Origin: an uncultured Anaerotruncus sp.
GTDB lineage: Bacteria > Bacillota > Clostridia > Oscillospirales > Acutalibacteraceae
Assembly (NCBI GenBank): GCA_900539775.1
Contig: UQDL01000008.1
Location: forward strand, 3,910-67,909
DNA length: 64,000 nucleotides
Reading direction: 5' to 3'
A program made the position numbers and the translations under genes. Below the pieces are notes generated by a model. That model worked only from the letters and a program-made list of their open reading frames with translations. It did not search any database and was not told the DNA's origin. Positions 50,433 through 59,341 of this stretch are shown one piece after another; within the stretch, counting starts at the first letter, position 1, and each line of letters starts with the position of its first letter.

Positions 50433-53316
50433 ATGAGCAATAGCACAAAGGCGTTGCAAAAGCATGCTGCCGCCAACGGCGAAAAAAGCAAAAGCAGAAG
50501 ATGTGCCGAAAAATTCTTCGGCTCTTATTTTTTCAGATACACGGCAATATACTTAGTTCTTTCAGCCATCATTTTTACTCAGTTTTTGTTTTTCAGAAAA
50601 TCTCTTGTTTGGGATCCGGACGGAATTGCCCAGCATTATACAGGCTTTGTTTATTACGGAGTTTATCTTCGCAAGATTTTTAAAAGCTTGCTTGCAGGGC
50701 ATTTGGTTATTCCTCAGTTTGATTTATCCATAGGAATGGGAAATGATATTTTCACTTCCTTACATTATTACGGAATAGGCGATCCGCTCAATCTTATTTC
50801 GGCATTGGTGCCTTCAAAATATGCAGCATTTGCATTTTCGCTGCTCACCTATCTGCGCTATTATCTTGCAGGGCTTGCCTTTGTGTTGCTTGCAAAGTAT
50901 AAAAAACAAAGCAAAACCGGGGCTTGTGCAGGTGCAATGATTTATGTTTTTTCCGCATATGCAATGTATATGACCCTCAGGCACCCGTCATTTATAAATC
51001 CCCTTATTTATTTTCCGCTTATCATTCTCGGCGGCGAAATGATGTTTGACGGCAAACGCCCGTATTTATTTATCATATCCGTTTGCCTTGCTGCAGTAAG
51101 CGGCTTCTACTTCTTTTATGTTATTTCAATTTTTACCATTCTTTATGTTTTTCTCAGAATATTCTTTGCTTATCCGAAAGACAAGTTATTAAAAGGCTTT
51201 TTCCAAGCCTTGTTTAAATTCGGAGGCTCATATTTGCTTGGAATGATTATGGCGGCCGTTACTCTGCTTCCGATGATTATCACCGTGCTTTTCTCAAACA
51301 GAGGCTCTGTTCAGCACGCTCTTAATCCGTTTTATGCAAGCGAATACTACAAAGAATTCATTGGCGCATTTATGGGATATGTGCAGCTTGACTGCAATGT
51401 TTATATGGGCTTTACGGCGGCGGGAGCAGCGGCAGTTGTGCTGCTCTTTATGCAAAAGAAAAAGCACGGTTTTCTTAAAACCGCTTTCATCACGGCAACG
51501 CTGCTTATGATGTTTCCGATTTGCAGTAAGGTTATAAACGGATTTTCATATGTTTGCAACCGTTGGAGCTAGATTTACGGCCTTATTGCCGCATATGCAT
51601 TTACGGTTTCCATCCAGCGAAATAAAAAAAATCACATTTAAAAAATCTATTGTTTTGTGTGCTGCTGCAGCTGTTACAACCGTCATCATTTCTTTGGTGC
51701 CGAATGCAAGAATTAAAGAAAACTATATTTCCTGCGCACTTTTTGCATTTTTTGCAATTGCATGCCTTATATACTCGGCACTGCCTTATGTTGAAAAAAC
51801 AGACACTAAAAAAGCGGCAAAAGTTGCCAAGGCTGCACTTTGCATGATTGCGGCGGCCGGTGTTATTTTCAATTCACTTTTCATTTATGATTACAACCAT
51901 GCAAGCTTTTCAACAACATTTCTTACTATGGGGCAGGCAAACAGATTTTCGGGCTCAAATTCATACAAAGCCATTGCAGAGCTTCAAAACACCGAGTCGG
52001 CCGTTGAGCGATACGGCGGCAGCGGCATAGAGCTTGAGCAAATGAACAATTCCATGCTCAGCGGCGCATATTCCTCGGCGGGCTATTTAAGCCTTACCGA
52101 TCCTAGCACAAACAATTTCCAAAAAGAAATGGGCCTTGTTTACAATAATTTTTCCATTTTGGACGACAGCCATGCAGACCCGTATATCTATGCTCTTGAA
52201 AATGTTAAATACTATGTTTCGGGCGGTGATGAAAAGAAAGAAAGCGCAATCGGCTCAGAAAGCCTTGCAACGCTAAAAAACATCAGCAGCGAACGCACAT
52301 ACAATTCACAGGTGTATGAAAACAAGGATTACATTCCTTTCGGCTTTACATACGAAAATGTTATTTCCCAAAGCGAATATTCCTCATTAAGCCCCGTGCA
52401 AAAGAGAGAAGCTCTTTTACAGGCTGCAGTGCTGAATGATACAGATGAATATGTTAATTCAGACCTGTCTTCGATAAGCACAGAGGTTTACAAGCCGGAA
52501 TATAAAACGGTGCTTCCGGAAAACGGCTGCATAATAAAAGACAACACAATTTATTCACAAAACAGTGGCACGGAAATTCACTTAAAAACTTCCGTTCCGG
52601 AGGGCTATCAAACCTATATTCAATTCAATAATTTAAACTACACTTCGCTTAGCGGAATGCAGCTTAAAAAAATAATTTCTCCGGATGCTTACAACAAATT
52701 AACAACATATGAGCGCCGCAAGATTTCTTACAACGAAAAGAACTTTGAGCCAAACACATATGCATCGGCAATTGTTTCCTCCGATTCGGGCGCAAGAACA
52801 CCATTTTCGATTTCAACACCGAATCACGATTATTACAGCGGCATAAATGATTTTACCGTTAATCTGGGAGACAAGCCCATAAAAGACATTACCTTGCGTG
52901 TTGGCTCCGGCGCATATGCATATGATTCAATTGAAATTATCTGCATTCCGAAAACAGACTACAAAGCAAACCTGAATGCTCTTGCAGAGGAGCATTTGGA
53001 GGATTTAAACATTGCCGTAAATGAGATTTCGGGCAGCATTAAGCTTGAGAGCAACAAGGTTTTGTTTCTTTCAATTCCGTATAATGAAAACTGGACGGCT
53101 TATGTAGACGGTGAAGAAACCGCAATTTGCAGAGCAAACACGGGATTTTGCGCAATTCCGCTTAAAGCCGGCGAACACAAAATTGTGCTTAAATACAAAA
53201 ACAAACAGCTTAAATTATCATCGGCCGTAAGTGTTGTTGGGTTTGCAGGCTTTGCAGTTACCGTTGCGGCAGTTGAAATAAGCAGAAAAAAGAAAAAGAG
53301 CGCAACAATTAAATAA
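50433..53316 (+). pseudogene. YfhO-family membrane protein, split by a stop codon and a frameshift
   Basis: The first part (50433-51572, 379 residues) is the multi-span N-terminus of a YfhO protein, with GMGNDIFTSLHYYGIGDPLNLI and NGFSYVCNRWS. TAG at 51570-51572 stops it in the middle of the conserved NRW motif. Homology continues in the same frame for about 20 codons, then moves to the next frame after an A8 run (51624-51631) and stays open to 53316 through the extracellular domain and the last membrane segment. YfhO proteins are linked to lipoteichoic-acid glycosylation. Two independent lesions argue for a true pseudogene rather than one sequencing error. Confidence 0.8.
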
Positions 53317-53332
53317 GCCCTTTGCAACATAA

Positions 53333-53376
53333 AAAACGCTTCGGATTTTATAAGCATCCGAAGCGTTTTATTTTTA
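53333..53376. terminator. Bidirectional terminator between yfhO and the feo genes
   Basis: Perfect 14-base stem AAAACGCTTCGGAT / ATCCGAAGCGTTTT with a 9-base loop and T/A-rich flanks on both sides. Confidence 0.85.
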
Positions 53377-53418
53377 TTTTTTTATTGCCGAGCGGTTCAA
53401 ACAAAATATAGAGCAGGC

Positions 53419-53574
53419 TTAATGCTTGCTGTTGTTATCTTTGCAACTGCAAGCACCGGCGCAATTGCCGCAATCTCCGCAGCATCCGCCTTTTTTTCTT
53501 TTTTTGCACATTGCAATTGCCAACACAACAGCAATCACAAGAATCGCACTAATAATAATATCCCAAATATTCAT
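53419..53574 (-). CDS. FeoB-associated Cys-rich membrane protein
   Basis: 51 residues: one N-terminal membrane helix (about 4-22, MNIWDIIISAILVIAVV) followed by a basic stretch and seven cysteines in the tail (CCGDCGNCAGACSC). This matches the FeoB-associated Cys-rich family (PF12669). It lies 15 bases downstream of the feoAB fusion gene. It probably handles Fe2+ at the membrane; the exact role is not known. Confidence 0.85.
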   Translation of the reverse strand: MNIWDIIISAILVIAVVLAIAMCKKRKKGGCCGDCGNCAGACSCKDNNSKH

Positions 53575-53589
53575 AACGCACCCCTGCCA

Positions 53590-55932
53590 TTACACACCTA
53601 TCAGAGTGCCGACCGAATAGATTATAAACGCCGCCACCCATGCAATCAGGCACTGCCAAGCAACAACCGCCGCCGCCCATTTGGCGCCAAGTTCACGCTT
53701 AACGGAAGCAACTGCGGCAACACAAGGAGTATATAAAAGGCTAAACACAAGCAAGCTGAATGCCGCCAGCGGAGTAAGAACAGCCGCAATGCTTCCTCCA
53801 AAAAGAACCTCAAGGGTGGAAACAACGCTTTCCTTCGCCATAAAGCCGCAGATAAGAGCCGTGCAAATTCGCCAATCCCCTATTCCAAGCGGCTTAAATA
53901 TCGGCGCAATAAAGCCGGAAACAGCAGCCAAAATGCTTTGCGAAGAATCCTCGGTCATATTAAATTTAAGGTCAAATTTTTGCAGAAACCACACAACAAC
54001 CGTTGCGATAAGAATAACGGAAAAAGCCCTTTGCAAAAAATCCTTTGCTTTTTCCCAAAGCAACTGAGCAACATTTTTTGCACTTGGCAATCTGTAATTC
54101 GGCAGTTCCATAACAAACGGCACCGGTTCGCCCTTAAACAATGTTCCTTTATAAAGAAACGCAGCCAAGATGCCCATTAAAATTCCCAGCAGATAAATAA
54201 CAGACATTACAAGCGCACCTTTTTTTGGAAAAAACACACTTACAAAAAACGAATATATCGGCAATTTTGCGCTGCAGCTCATAAAAGGAGTAAGAAGAAT
54301 CGTCATTTTTCTGTCTCTCTCGCTTGTAAGAGTGCGTGTTGCCATAACAGCAGGCACAGTGCAACCAAAGCCTATAAGCATAGGCACAATGCTTTTTCCT
54401 GACAAGCCGATTTTTCTTAGCAGCTTATCCATAACAAAAGCCACCCTGGCAATATATCCCGTATCCTCCATCAATGAAAGGAAGAAAAACAGTGTAACGA
54501 TAATCGGCAAAAAGCTGAGAACACTGCCTACACCCGTAAAAATGCCATCAACAATCAAACTGTGAATAACCGGATTTACATTTGCTGATGTAAGTGCGGA
54601 ATCCGTGAGCGCACTGAGTTTATCAATTCCCAGCTCAAGCAGACTTTGAAGTCCGGCACCGATAACATTAAATGTAAGATAAAACACTGCCACCATTATT
54701 GCAATAAAGCAAGGAATGGCTGTGTATTTACCGGTTAAAATCCTATCTATTTTTTCGCTTCGAATTCTTTGCTTGCTTTCTTTCGGCTTGATAACTGTTT
54801 TTTCGCAAAGCTGTTCTATATAAGAAAATCTCATATCTGCGATGGCTGCACTGCGATCAAGCCCACGCTCTTTTTCCATTTGATCAACTATTGATTCAAG
54901 CATATTAAGCTCGCTGCTTTGCAATTTCAGGCGATCAATAATAAGCTTATCACCCTCTATTGCCTTTGTTGCCGCAAACCGAACGGGAATTTGAGCACTT
55001 TCCGCATGATCCTCTATCAAATGAATAACGGCATGTATGCACCTGTGCACGGCGCCGTCATGATCTGTTTTGCTGCAAAAATCCTGCTGTAAAGGCTTTT
55101 CCTGATATTTGGCCACATGGATTGCATGGCGCACCAGCTCATCAACGCCCTCATTCTTGGATGCCGAAATCGGAATAACCGGCACACCGAGCATTGACTC
55201 CATTGCATTAACATCAACAGAACCTTGATTGCTTGTAACCTCATCCATCATATTAAGCGCCACAACCATTGGCGTGTCCATTTCCAAAAGCTGCATTGTT
55301 AAATAAAGGTTTCGCTCAATATTGGTTGCATCAACAATGTTTATTATTGCCTTCGGCTTTTCATTCAGCACAAAATTGCGGGACACTATTTCCTCGCTGC
55401 TGAAAGGAGACATCGAATAAATACCCGGCAAATCCGTTACAAGCGTTTTCGGATGGCCTTTAATAACACCGTCTTTTCTGTCTACCGTTACACCGGGAAA
55501 GTTGCCTACATGCTGCTTTGCTCCGGTAAGCTGATTAAAAAGAGTTGTTTTTCCGCAATTTTGATTTCCAACCAAAGCATAGGTAAGAACAACATCATCA
55601 TCAAGCGGTTTTTCATCCTTTTTGGAATGATATTTGCCGCCCTCGCCAAAACCTGGATGATCAATATTTTGCTCTCTGTTTATACCCTCGTGGCTGCGGC
55701 TTCTTTTTGCTATAGGCTCAATTTCTATTTTTTCAGCCTCTGCAAGGCGGAGCGTAAGCTCATAGCCGTGAATTTGAAATTCCAAAGGATCGCCCATGGG
55801 GGCGGTTTTTACCAAGGTAATTTCTGCGCCGGGAACCATGCCCATATCAAGAAAGTGCTGACGAAGCGCACCTTGACCGCTGACTTTGGTTATAACGGCA
55901 CTTTTTCCAACCTTTAATTCATTAAGCTTCAT
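53590..55932 (-). CDS. feoB: FeoA-FeoB fusion, ferrous iron transporter
   Basis: 780 residues. Residues 1-73 are a complete FeoA SH3-like domain (MKLNELKVGKSAVITKV, MGMVPGAEITLVKTAPMGDP). A charged linker with HSKKDEK leads to the FeoB GTPase domain: G1 GNQNCGKTTLFNQLTG (near 122), GNFPGVTVD, DLPGIYS and NMMDE. The membrane part has the Gate motifs (FLPIIVTLFFFLSLMEDTGYIARVAF, FGCTVPAVMATRT, FMSCSAKLPIY). In most Firmicutes feoA is separate; a fused form is less common. Transports Fe2+ inward, as needed by an anaerobe. Promoter at 55971-55999. Confidence 0.92.
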   Translation of the reverse strand: MKLNELKVGKSAVITKVSGQGALRQHFLDMGMVPGAEITLVKTAPMGDPLEFQIHGYELTLRLAEAEKIEIEPIAKRSRSHEGINREQNIDHPGFGEGGKYHSKKDEKPLDDDVVLTYALVGNQNCGKTTLFNQLTGAKQHVGNFPGVTVDRKDGVIKGHPKTLVTDLPGIYSMSPFSSEEIVSRNFVLNEKPKAIINIVDATNIERNLYLTMQLLEMDTPMVVALNMMDEVTSNQGSVDVNAMESMLGVPVIPISASKNEGVDELVRHAIHVAKYQEKPLQQDFCSKTDHDGAVHRCIHAVIHLIEDHAESAQIPVRFAATKAIEGDKLIIDRLKLQSSELNMLESIVDQMEKERGLDRSAAIADMRFSYIEQLCEKTVIKPKESKQRIRSEKIDRILTGKYTAIPCFIAIMVAVFYLTFNVIGAGLQSLLELGIDKLSALTDSALTSANVNPVIHSLIVDGIFTGVGSVLSFLPIIVTLFFFLSLMEDTGYIARVAFVMDKLLRKIGLSGKSIVPMLIGFGCTVPAVMATRTLTSERDRKMTILLTPFMSCSAKLPIYSFFVSVFFPKKGALVMSVIYLLGILMGILAAFLYKGTLFKGEPVPFVMELPNYRLPSAKNVAQLLWEKAKDFLQRAFSVILIATVVVWFLQKFDLKFNMTEDSSQSILAAVSGFIAPIFKPLGIGDWRICTALICGFMAKESVVSTLEVLFGGSIAAVLTPLAAFSLLVFSLLYTPCVAAVASVKRELGAKWAAAVVAWQCLIAWVAAFIIYSVGTLIGV

Positions 55933-55970
55933 AATTTCCCTCTTATAATATTTCAGTACCCTCTTTCAAC

Positions 55971-55999
55971 ATTATATTACATAGTTAAACCATATTCAA
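55971..55999 (-). promoter_or_regulatory. Promoter of the feoAB gene
   Basis: On the minus strand TTGAAT, 17-base spacer, TATAAT, about 40 bases upstream of the ATG. I see no convincing Fur box by eye. The rest of the gap 56000-56276 is AT-rich apart from an ACCGG / CCGGT inverted repeat near 56155-56173, and holds no gene I can support. Confidence 0.65.
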
Positions 56000-56276
56000 T
56001 AAAAGCAGAGCAATTTAATAGGACTCTTGCATTTTTCAACATAAAAATCATCATAAACAAATCAAAAAATAAACAATACAACAATTGTTTTCCGAAAAAC
56101 TTTAAAAATATATTAAATCAACAGCAACACTTATTTTGCAGTTGCTTTTATTTCACCGGCCGACAAACCGGTTAAGCCGAGCCGAGAGGCACCGTTTGCT
56201 AAAAATGCGGAGCATAAATTTTCATTTGCGGATTGTTTTATTACCGAATTTGTGAAGCTTTATTTTAAGAAAAGAC

Positions 56277-56307
56277 AAGGCTTTCGCCCTTTTGAAGCGA
56301 AAGCCTT
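56277..56307 (-). terminator. Terminator candidate after the TlpA-like gene
   Basis: Perfect 11-base stem AAGGCTTTCGC / GCGAAAGCCTT with a 9-base loop; on the minus strand it is followed by GTCTTTTCTT, a weak T tract, about 60 bases after the stop codon. Confidence 0.55.
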
Positions 56308-56365
56308 AAAACAGTAAATTTAAATATTTATAATTTCAACACACGGCATTTTGCATTTTTACTGC

Positions 56366-57328
56366 TTATTTTGCACTGTTTGCAATTGCCTGATCAATAA
56401 GTGCATTAAGAGTTTTTGACTGCTCTGCCGATGTGATTGCACCTACAACCTGACCGACGATGTTTCCGTTTTTATCAACAACATAAGTTGTTGGGAAGGA
56501 ATAAAGACCCGAAGTGAATTTGCCGGCTTCACTGTTTGAATCAAACCAAAGGTTTTTATAGGTTACTCCCTTTTTATTCAAAATATCCTTTGCTTCGGAA
56601 ATAGCCTTGCTGTCGCCGTCAAGCGTGAATGAATTGATGCCGACAACAGAACCGCCTTTTTGAGCGAGTTCTTTGTTTAACGCTTCCAAATCACCAAGCT
56701 CACCGACACAAGGATTGCAGGTTGTGAACCAAAAATTTACAACCGTTACCGTATTATTTGCAAAAAGCTCGCTGCTGTTAACATCATTACCGTCAAGGTC
56801 TTTTCCCTGAAAGCTCGGAAACTTTGTGAGATCTGATGTATTGCCGCCCGTCATGCCTGCGGTTGCGGCATCAACACTGTCGTTTTCCTTAGGCTTACTT
56901 CCGCAACCCGGATATTTTTGTTCCAAAACCGTAAGCTTATTTTCAATTTCTTTAATTTGCTCTGCAGCTGCTTTAAGAGTTTTAAGTTCTTCGGCAGTGA
57001 AGCTGTCTTTTGCGCCTTCGATTGTTGAAAGCAGAAAATCACCGTAATTTGTGCCGTCTTCAATCATAGAAGTGTTTTTATTGGCAGAAAGAAACACTTT
57101 TTCCCAAAGCTGAGAATTATTTGTGAGAATATCGTTTTCCTTTTGCATGAGCTTATTATAAAGTTCTGTTGCCTCATCGGCACTGCCGGGCTCCGTTGCC
57201 ATTAAAGAGGCGATTTCGGAATCTGTGCCCTTGTTATTGTCTTTGCTTGCCGAACAAGCCGCAAGGCCGATTGCAAGCACCAACGCCATTATAACAGCCA
57301 ATATTTTTGATGTTTTTGAGATTTTCAT
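56366..57328 (-). CDS. TlpA-like thiol-disulfide lipoprotein
   Basis: 320 residues. A lipoprotein signal peptide ends AIGLAACSAS (Cys near residue 25). Residues about 35-150 are a helical region of unknown role. The C-terminal thioredoxin-like domain (about 170-318) has FWFTTCNPCVGELGDLE with a CxxC active site and FPTTYVVDKNGNIVGQ with the cis-Pro. It would act outside the membrane as a thiol reductase or oxidase. The ATG is 2 bases past the stop of the ferredoxin-like gene, and its GGAGG site overlaps that gene's end. Partner of the CXXC and NapH-like proteins upstream. Confidence 0.88.
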   Translation of the reverse strand: MKISKTSKILAVIMALVLAIGLAACSASKDNNKGTDSEIASLMATEPGSADEATELYNKLMQKENDILTNNSQLWEKVFLSANKNTSMIEDGTNYGDFLLSTIEGAKDSFTAEELKTLKAAAEQIKEIENKLTVLEQKYPGCGSKPKENDSVDAATAGMTGGNTSDLTKFPSFQGKDLDGNDVNSSELFANNTVTVVNFWFTTCNPCVGELGDLEALNKELAQKGGSVVGINSFTLDGDSKAISEAKDILNKKGVTYKNLWFDSNSEAGKFTSGLYSFPTTYVVDKNGNIVGQVVGAITSAEQSKTLNALIDQAIANSAK

Positions 57329-57330
57329 AA

Positions 57331-58272
57331 TTATTCCTCCGTTTTATTATTTAATTCGTTTTTCTTACACGGCGCATTATTCCCGCCGATGTTTTTTGAC
57401 GGCATTCCAAAGCCGTAATGAAAGCTTAAAGCATCCGTTGGGCAGGCGGTTATGCACTTACCGCAGCGTATACACTCGGTGTGATTGGGTGATTTTGTAA
57501 TATCAACATCCATTTTGCAAGCCTTTGCGCATTTTCCGCATGAAACGCATTTATGCTCATCAACCTTTATTCCAAGCAGGGAAACTTTGTTCATAAGCGC
57601 ATAAAAGGCACCGAGCGGGCAAATCCATTTGCAAAACGGGCGATAAAACAAAATGCTTAAAACAACCACAACAACCAAAATTATAAGTTTTTGAGTAAAC
57701 AAAGAGCCCAAAGCGGAGCGTATTCCCTCATTAACGGCAGACAGCGGAATTGCGCCCTCAAGCACACCCTGCGGACAAATATATTTACAAAAGAAAGGAT
57801 CGCCCATGCCCACATCATTTACAACAAGCGCCGGAAGCAAAACCACGGCCAAAAGCAGAACGGCATATTTCAGATACCTTAGAGGTTTAAGCTTTTTTGT
57901 TGAAAGCTTTTTGCCCGGAATTTTATGCAGCAGATCCTGCAGCCAACCGAACGGGCACAAAAAGCCGCAAACAAAACGGCCGAGAAGCACACCTATCAAA
58001 ATCAAAAATCCCGTTATATAATATGAAAAGCTGAATTTTGATGAGCCCACCACTGCTTGAAATGCGCCTATAGGGCAAGCGCCCGATGCAGCCGGGCAAG
58101 AATAGCAGTTTAAACCGGGCACACAAACAGCCTTGCCTTTACCCTGATATATTCCGCCCTTAAAAAAATTAGGCAAATGTATATTTGTTGCAATGGCTGC
58201 GCAAGCCTGTATCAAGCCTCTGAAACGGCTTATAAGGCGAGACGCTTTTTTCTTTTTCTTTTTCTTATCCAA
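57331..58272 (-). CDS. NapH-like membrane polyferredoxin (4Fe-4S)
   Basis: 313 residues with four or five membrane helices, two Cys-rich motifs in the membrane part (CGFLCPFGWLQDLLH and FCKWICPLGAFYALMNK, the NapH/RnfB-type CxxxCP pairs) and two C-terminal 4Fe-4S ferredoxin motifs (CVSCGKCAKACKMDV, CIRCGKCITACPTDAL). It is likely to pass electrons across the membrane to the adjacent TlpA-like protein. Start is a TTG at 58272 overlapping the small CXXC gene, with GGAG 10 bases upstream. The N-terminus is strikingly Lys-rich. Confidence 0.88.
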   Translation of the reverse strand: MDKKKKKKKASRLISRFRGLIQACAAIATNIHLPNFFKGGIYQGKGKAVCVPGLNCYSCPAASGACPIGAFQAVVGSSKFSFSYYITGFLILIGVLLGRFVCGFLCPFGWLQDLLHKIPGKKLSTKKLKPLRYLKYAVLLLAVVLLPALVVNDVGMGDPFFCKYICPQGVLEGAIPLSAVNEGIRSALGSLFTQKLIILVVVVVLSILFYRPFCKWICPLGAFYALMNKVSLLGIKVDEHKCVSCGKCAKACKMDVDITKSPNHTECIRCGKCITACPTDALSFHYGFGMPSKNIGGNNAPCKKNELNNKTEE

Positions 58273-58411
58273 TTCCTATACACTCCAAGCACAATCTTAT
58301 TGCCTTACTTAATACGGATTCAACCTCGCCTCTCATTGCACCGCAGCAAACCATAACCGCACCTGCAATCAGCAAGCCGCCCTGAGACAAAGCTTTTTTT
58401 AACTTAAACAA
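58265..58411 (-). CDS. Small CXXC-motif membrane protein (CD1871A-type)
   Basis: 48 residues: one hydrophobic helix (about 10-26, GGLLIAGAVMVCCGAMRG) and a conserved end CLECIGIG with a CxxC. This ending and size match the CD1871A-family CXXC proteins of Clostridia. It starts with TTG at 58411, 9 bases after a GGGGA site; a GTG at 58420 is too close to that site. Its stop overlaps the start of the NapH-like gene. Too small for routine gene finders, but the context supports it. Confidence 0.8.
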   Translation of the reverse strand: MFKLKKALSQGGLLIAGAVMVCCGAMRGEVESVLSKAIRLCLECIGIG

Positions 58412-58460
58412 CGTGATCACTCCCCTTCAAATTCCTTTGTTGAACACATCTTACCACAAC

Positions 58461-58510
58461 AAGCATAAAATCTTTGTTAAGAAAAGAAATTTAACAAAGA
58501 CTTTATGCCT
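58461..58510. promoter_or_regulatory. 20-base near-perfect inverted repeat between the redox operon and the two-component genes
   Basis: Arms 58461-58480 (AAGCATAAAATCTTTGTTAA) and 58491-58510 match at 18 of 20 positions around a 10-base loop. There is no T run on either strand. It lies in the divergent region between the CXXC gene and the response regulator, so it is a candidate operator or RNA structure. The GATATAATATC sequence just after it (58513-58525) and a similar one near 58618 are probable -10 regions. Confidence 0.5.
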
Positions 58511-58666
58511 TTATGATATAATATCATCACGAAGCGATTTTTGGCTTTCAAACGGTGCTTATTGCATATATAACAGTTTGCCCTGCAATATTTATCGTGC
58601 AAACAAGCCTTGCTTTGTGATATAATATAAATGCTCTAAAGCCAAAACCCTGTTAGGAGAAACATA

Positions 58667-59341
58667 ATGCATATTTTAGTTGTTGAAGATGAAAAAGCTC
58701 TTTGCGACACAATTGTTCGCAGCCTGAAGCGCCTTGCATACAGCGTTGATTATTGTTACGACGGAAAAACGGCAACGGAAATGCTTGCCGTTGAAAATTT
58801 TGATCTTGTTGTGCTTGATCTTAATCTTCCCGATACAGACGGAATGACCGTGCTTAAATCCCTGCGAAAAACAGATTGCGAAACAAAAGTGCTTATCTTA
58901 TCGGCTCGTTGTGAGGTTGCAGATAAGGTGGAGGGATTGGACGCCGGCGCAAACGACTATCTGACAAAGCCTTTTCACTTAGATGAGCTTGCTGCAAGAA
59001 TTCGCAGCCTTACGCTAAGGCACTTTACCCAAAACGATGTTGTTTTAACCTGCGGAGAACTTACATTTAACACCAAAACACGCAAGGGCGCCGTGTGCGG
59101 GGAAGCTCTCTCTTTAACCAGAAAAGAAACGGGAATACTTGAATATCTAATGCTTAACCAAGGGCGCCCGATAAGCCAAGAGGAGCTTCTTGAACATGTT
59201 TGGGACAGCAGTGTTGATAACTTCAGCAATTCAATAAGGGTGCATATTTCGGCTTTGCGAAAGAAATTGCGTGCCGCCATGGGATATGACACCATACATA
59301 ATCGCATAGGTGAAGGCTATGTTATGGAGGAAAGAAAATGA
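58667..59341 (+). CDS. OmpR-type response regulator
   Basis: 224 residues. Receiver domain with HILVVEDEKALCD, phospho-acceptor Asp51 in LVVLDLNLPDTDGM, VLILSARCEVADKV and ANDYLTKPFHLDELAARI, then a winged-helix DNA-binding domain (LSLTRKETGILEYLMLNQG, NSIRVHISALRKKL). AGGAGAA site before the ATG. It overlaps the kinase gene by 4 bases. Closest in style to QseB/PmrA-type regulators. Target unknown; it is divergent from the redox trio. Confidence 0.92.
   Translation: MHILVVEDEKALCDTIVRSLKRLAYSVDYCYDGKTATEMLAVENFDLVVLDLNLPDTDGMTVLKSLRKTDCETKVLILSARCEVADKVEGLDAGANDYLTKPFHLDELAARIRSLTLRHFTQNDVVLTCGELTFNTKTRKGAVCGEALSLTRKETGILEYLMLNQGRPISQEELLEHVWDSSVDNFSNSIRVHISALRKKLRAAMGYDTIHNRIGEGYVMEERK

Noticed and set aside
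58461..58510. The 20-base inverted repeat as an intrinsic terminator.
   Set aside because: Neither strand has a T run after the stem; the arms are AT-rich and would make a weak terminator.
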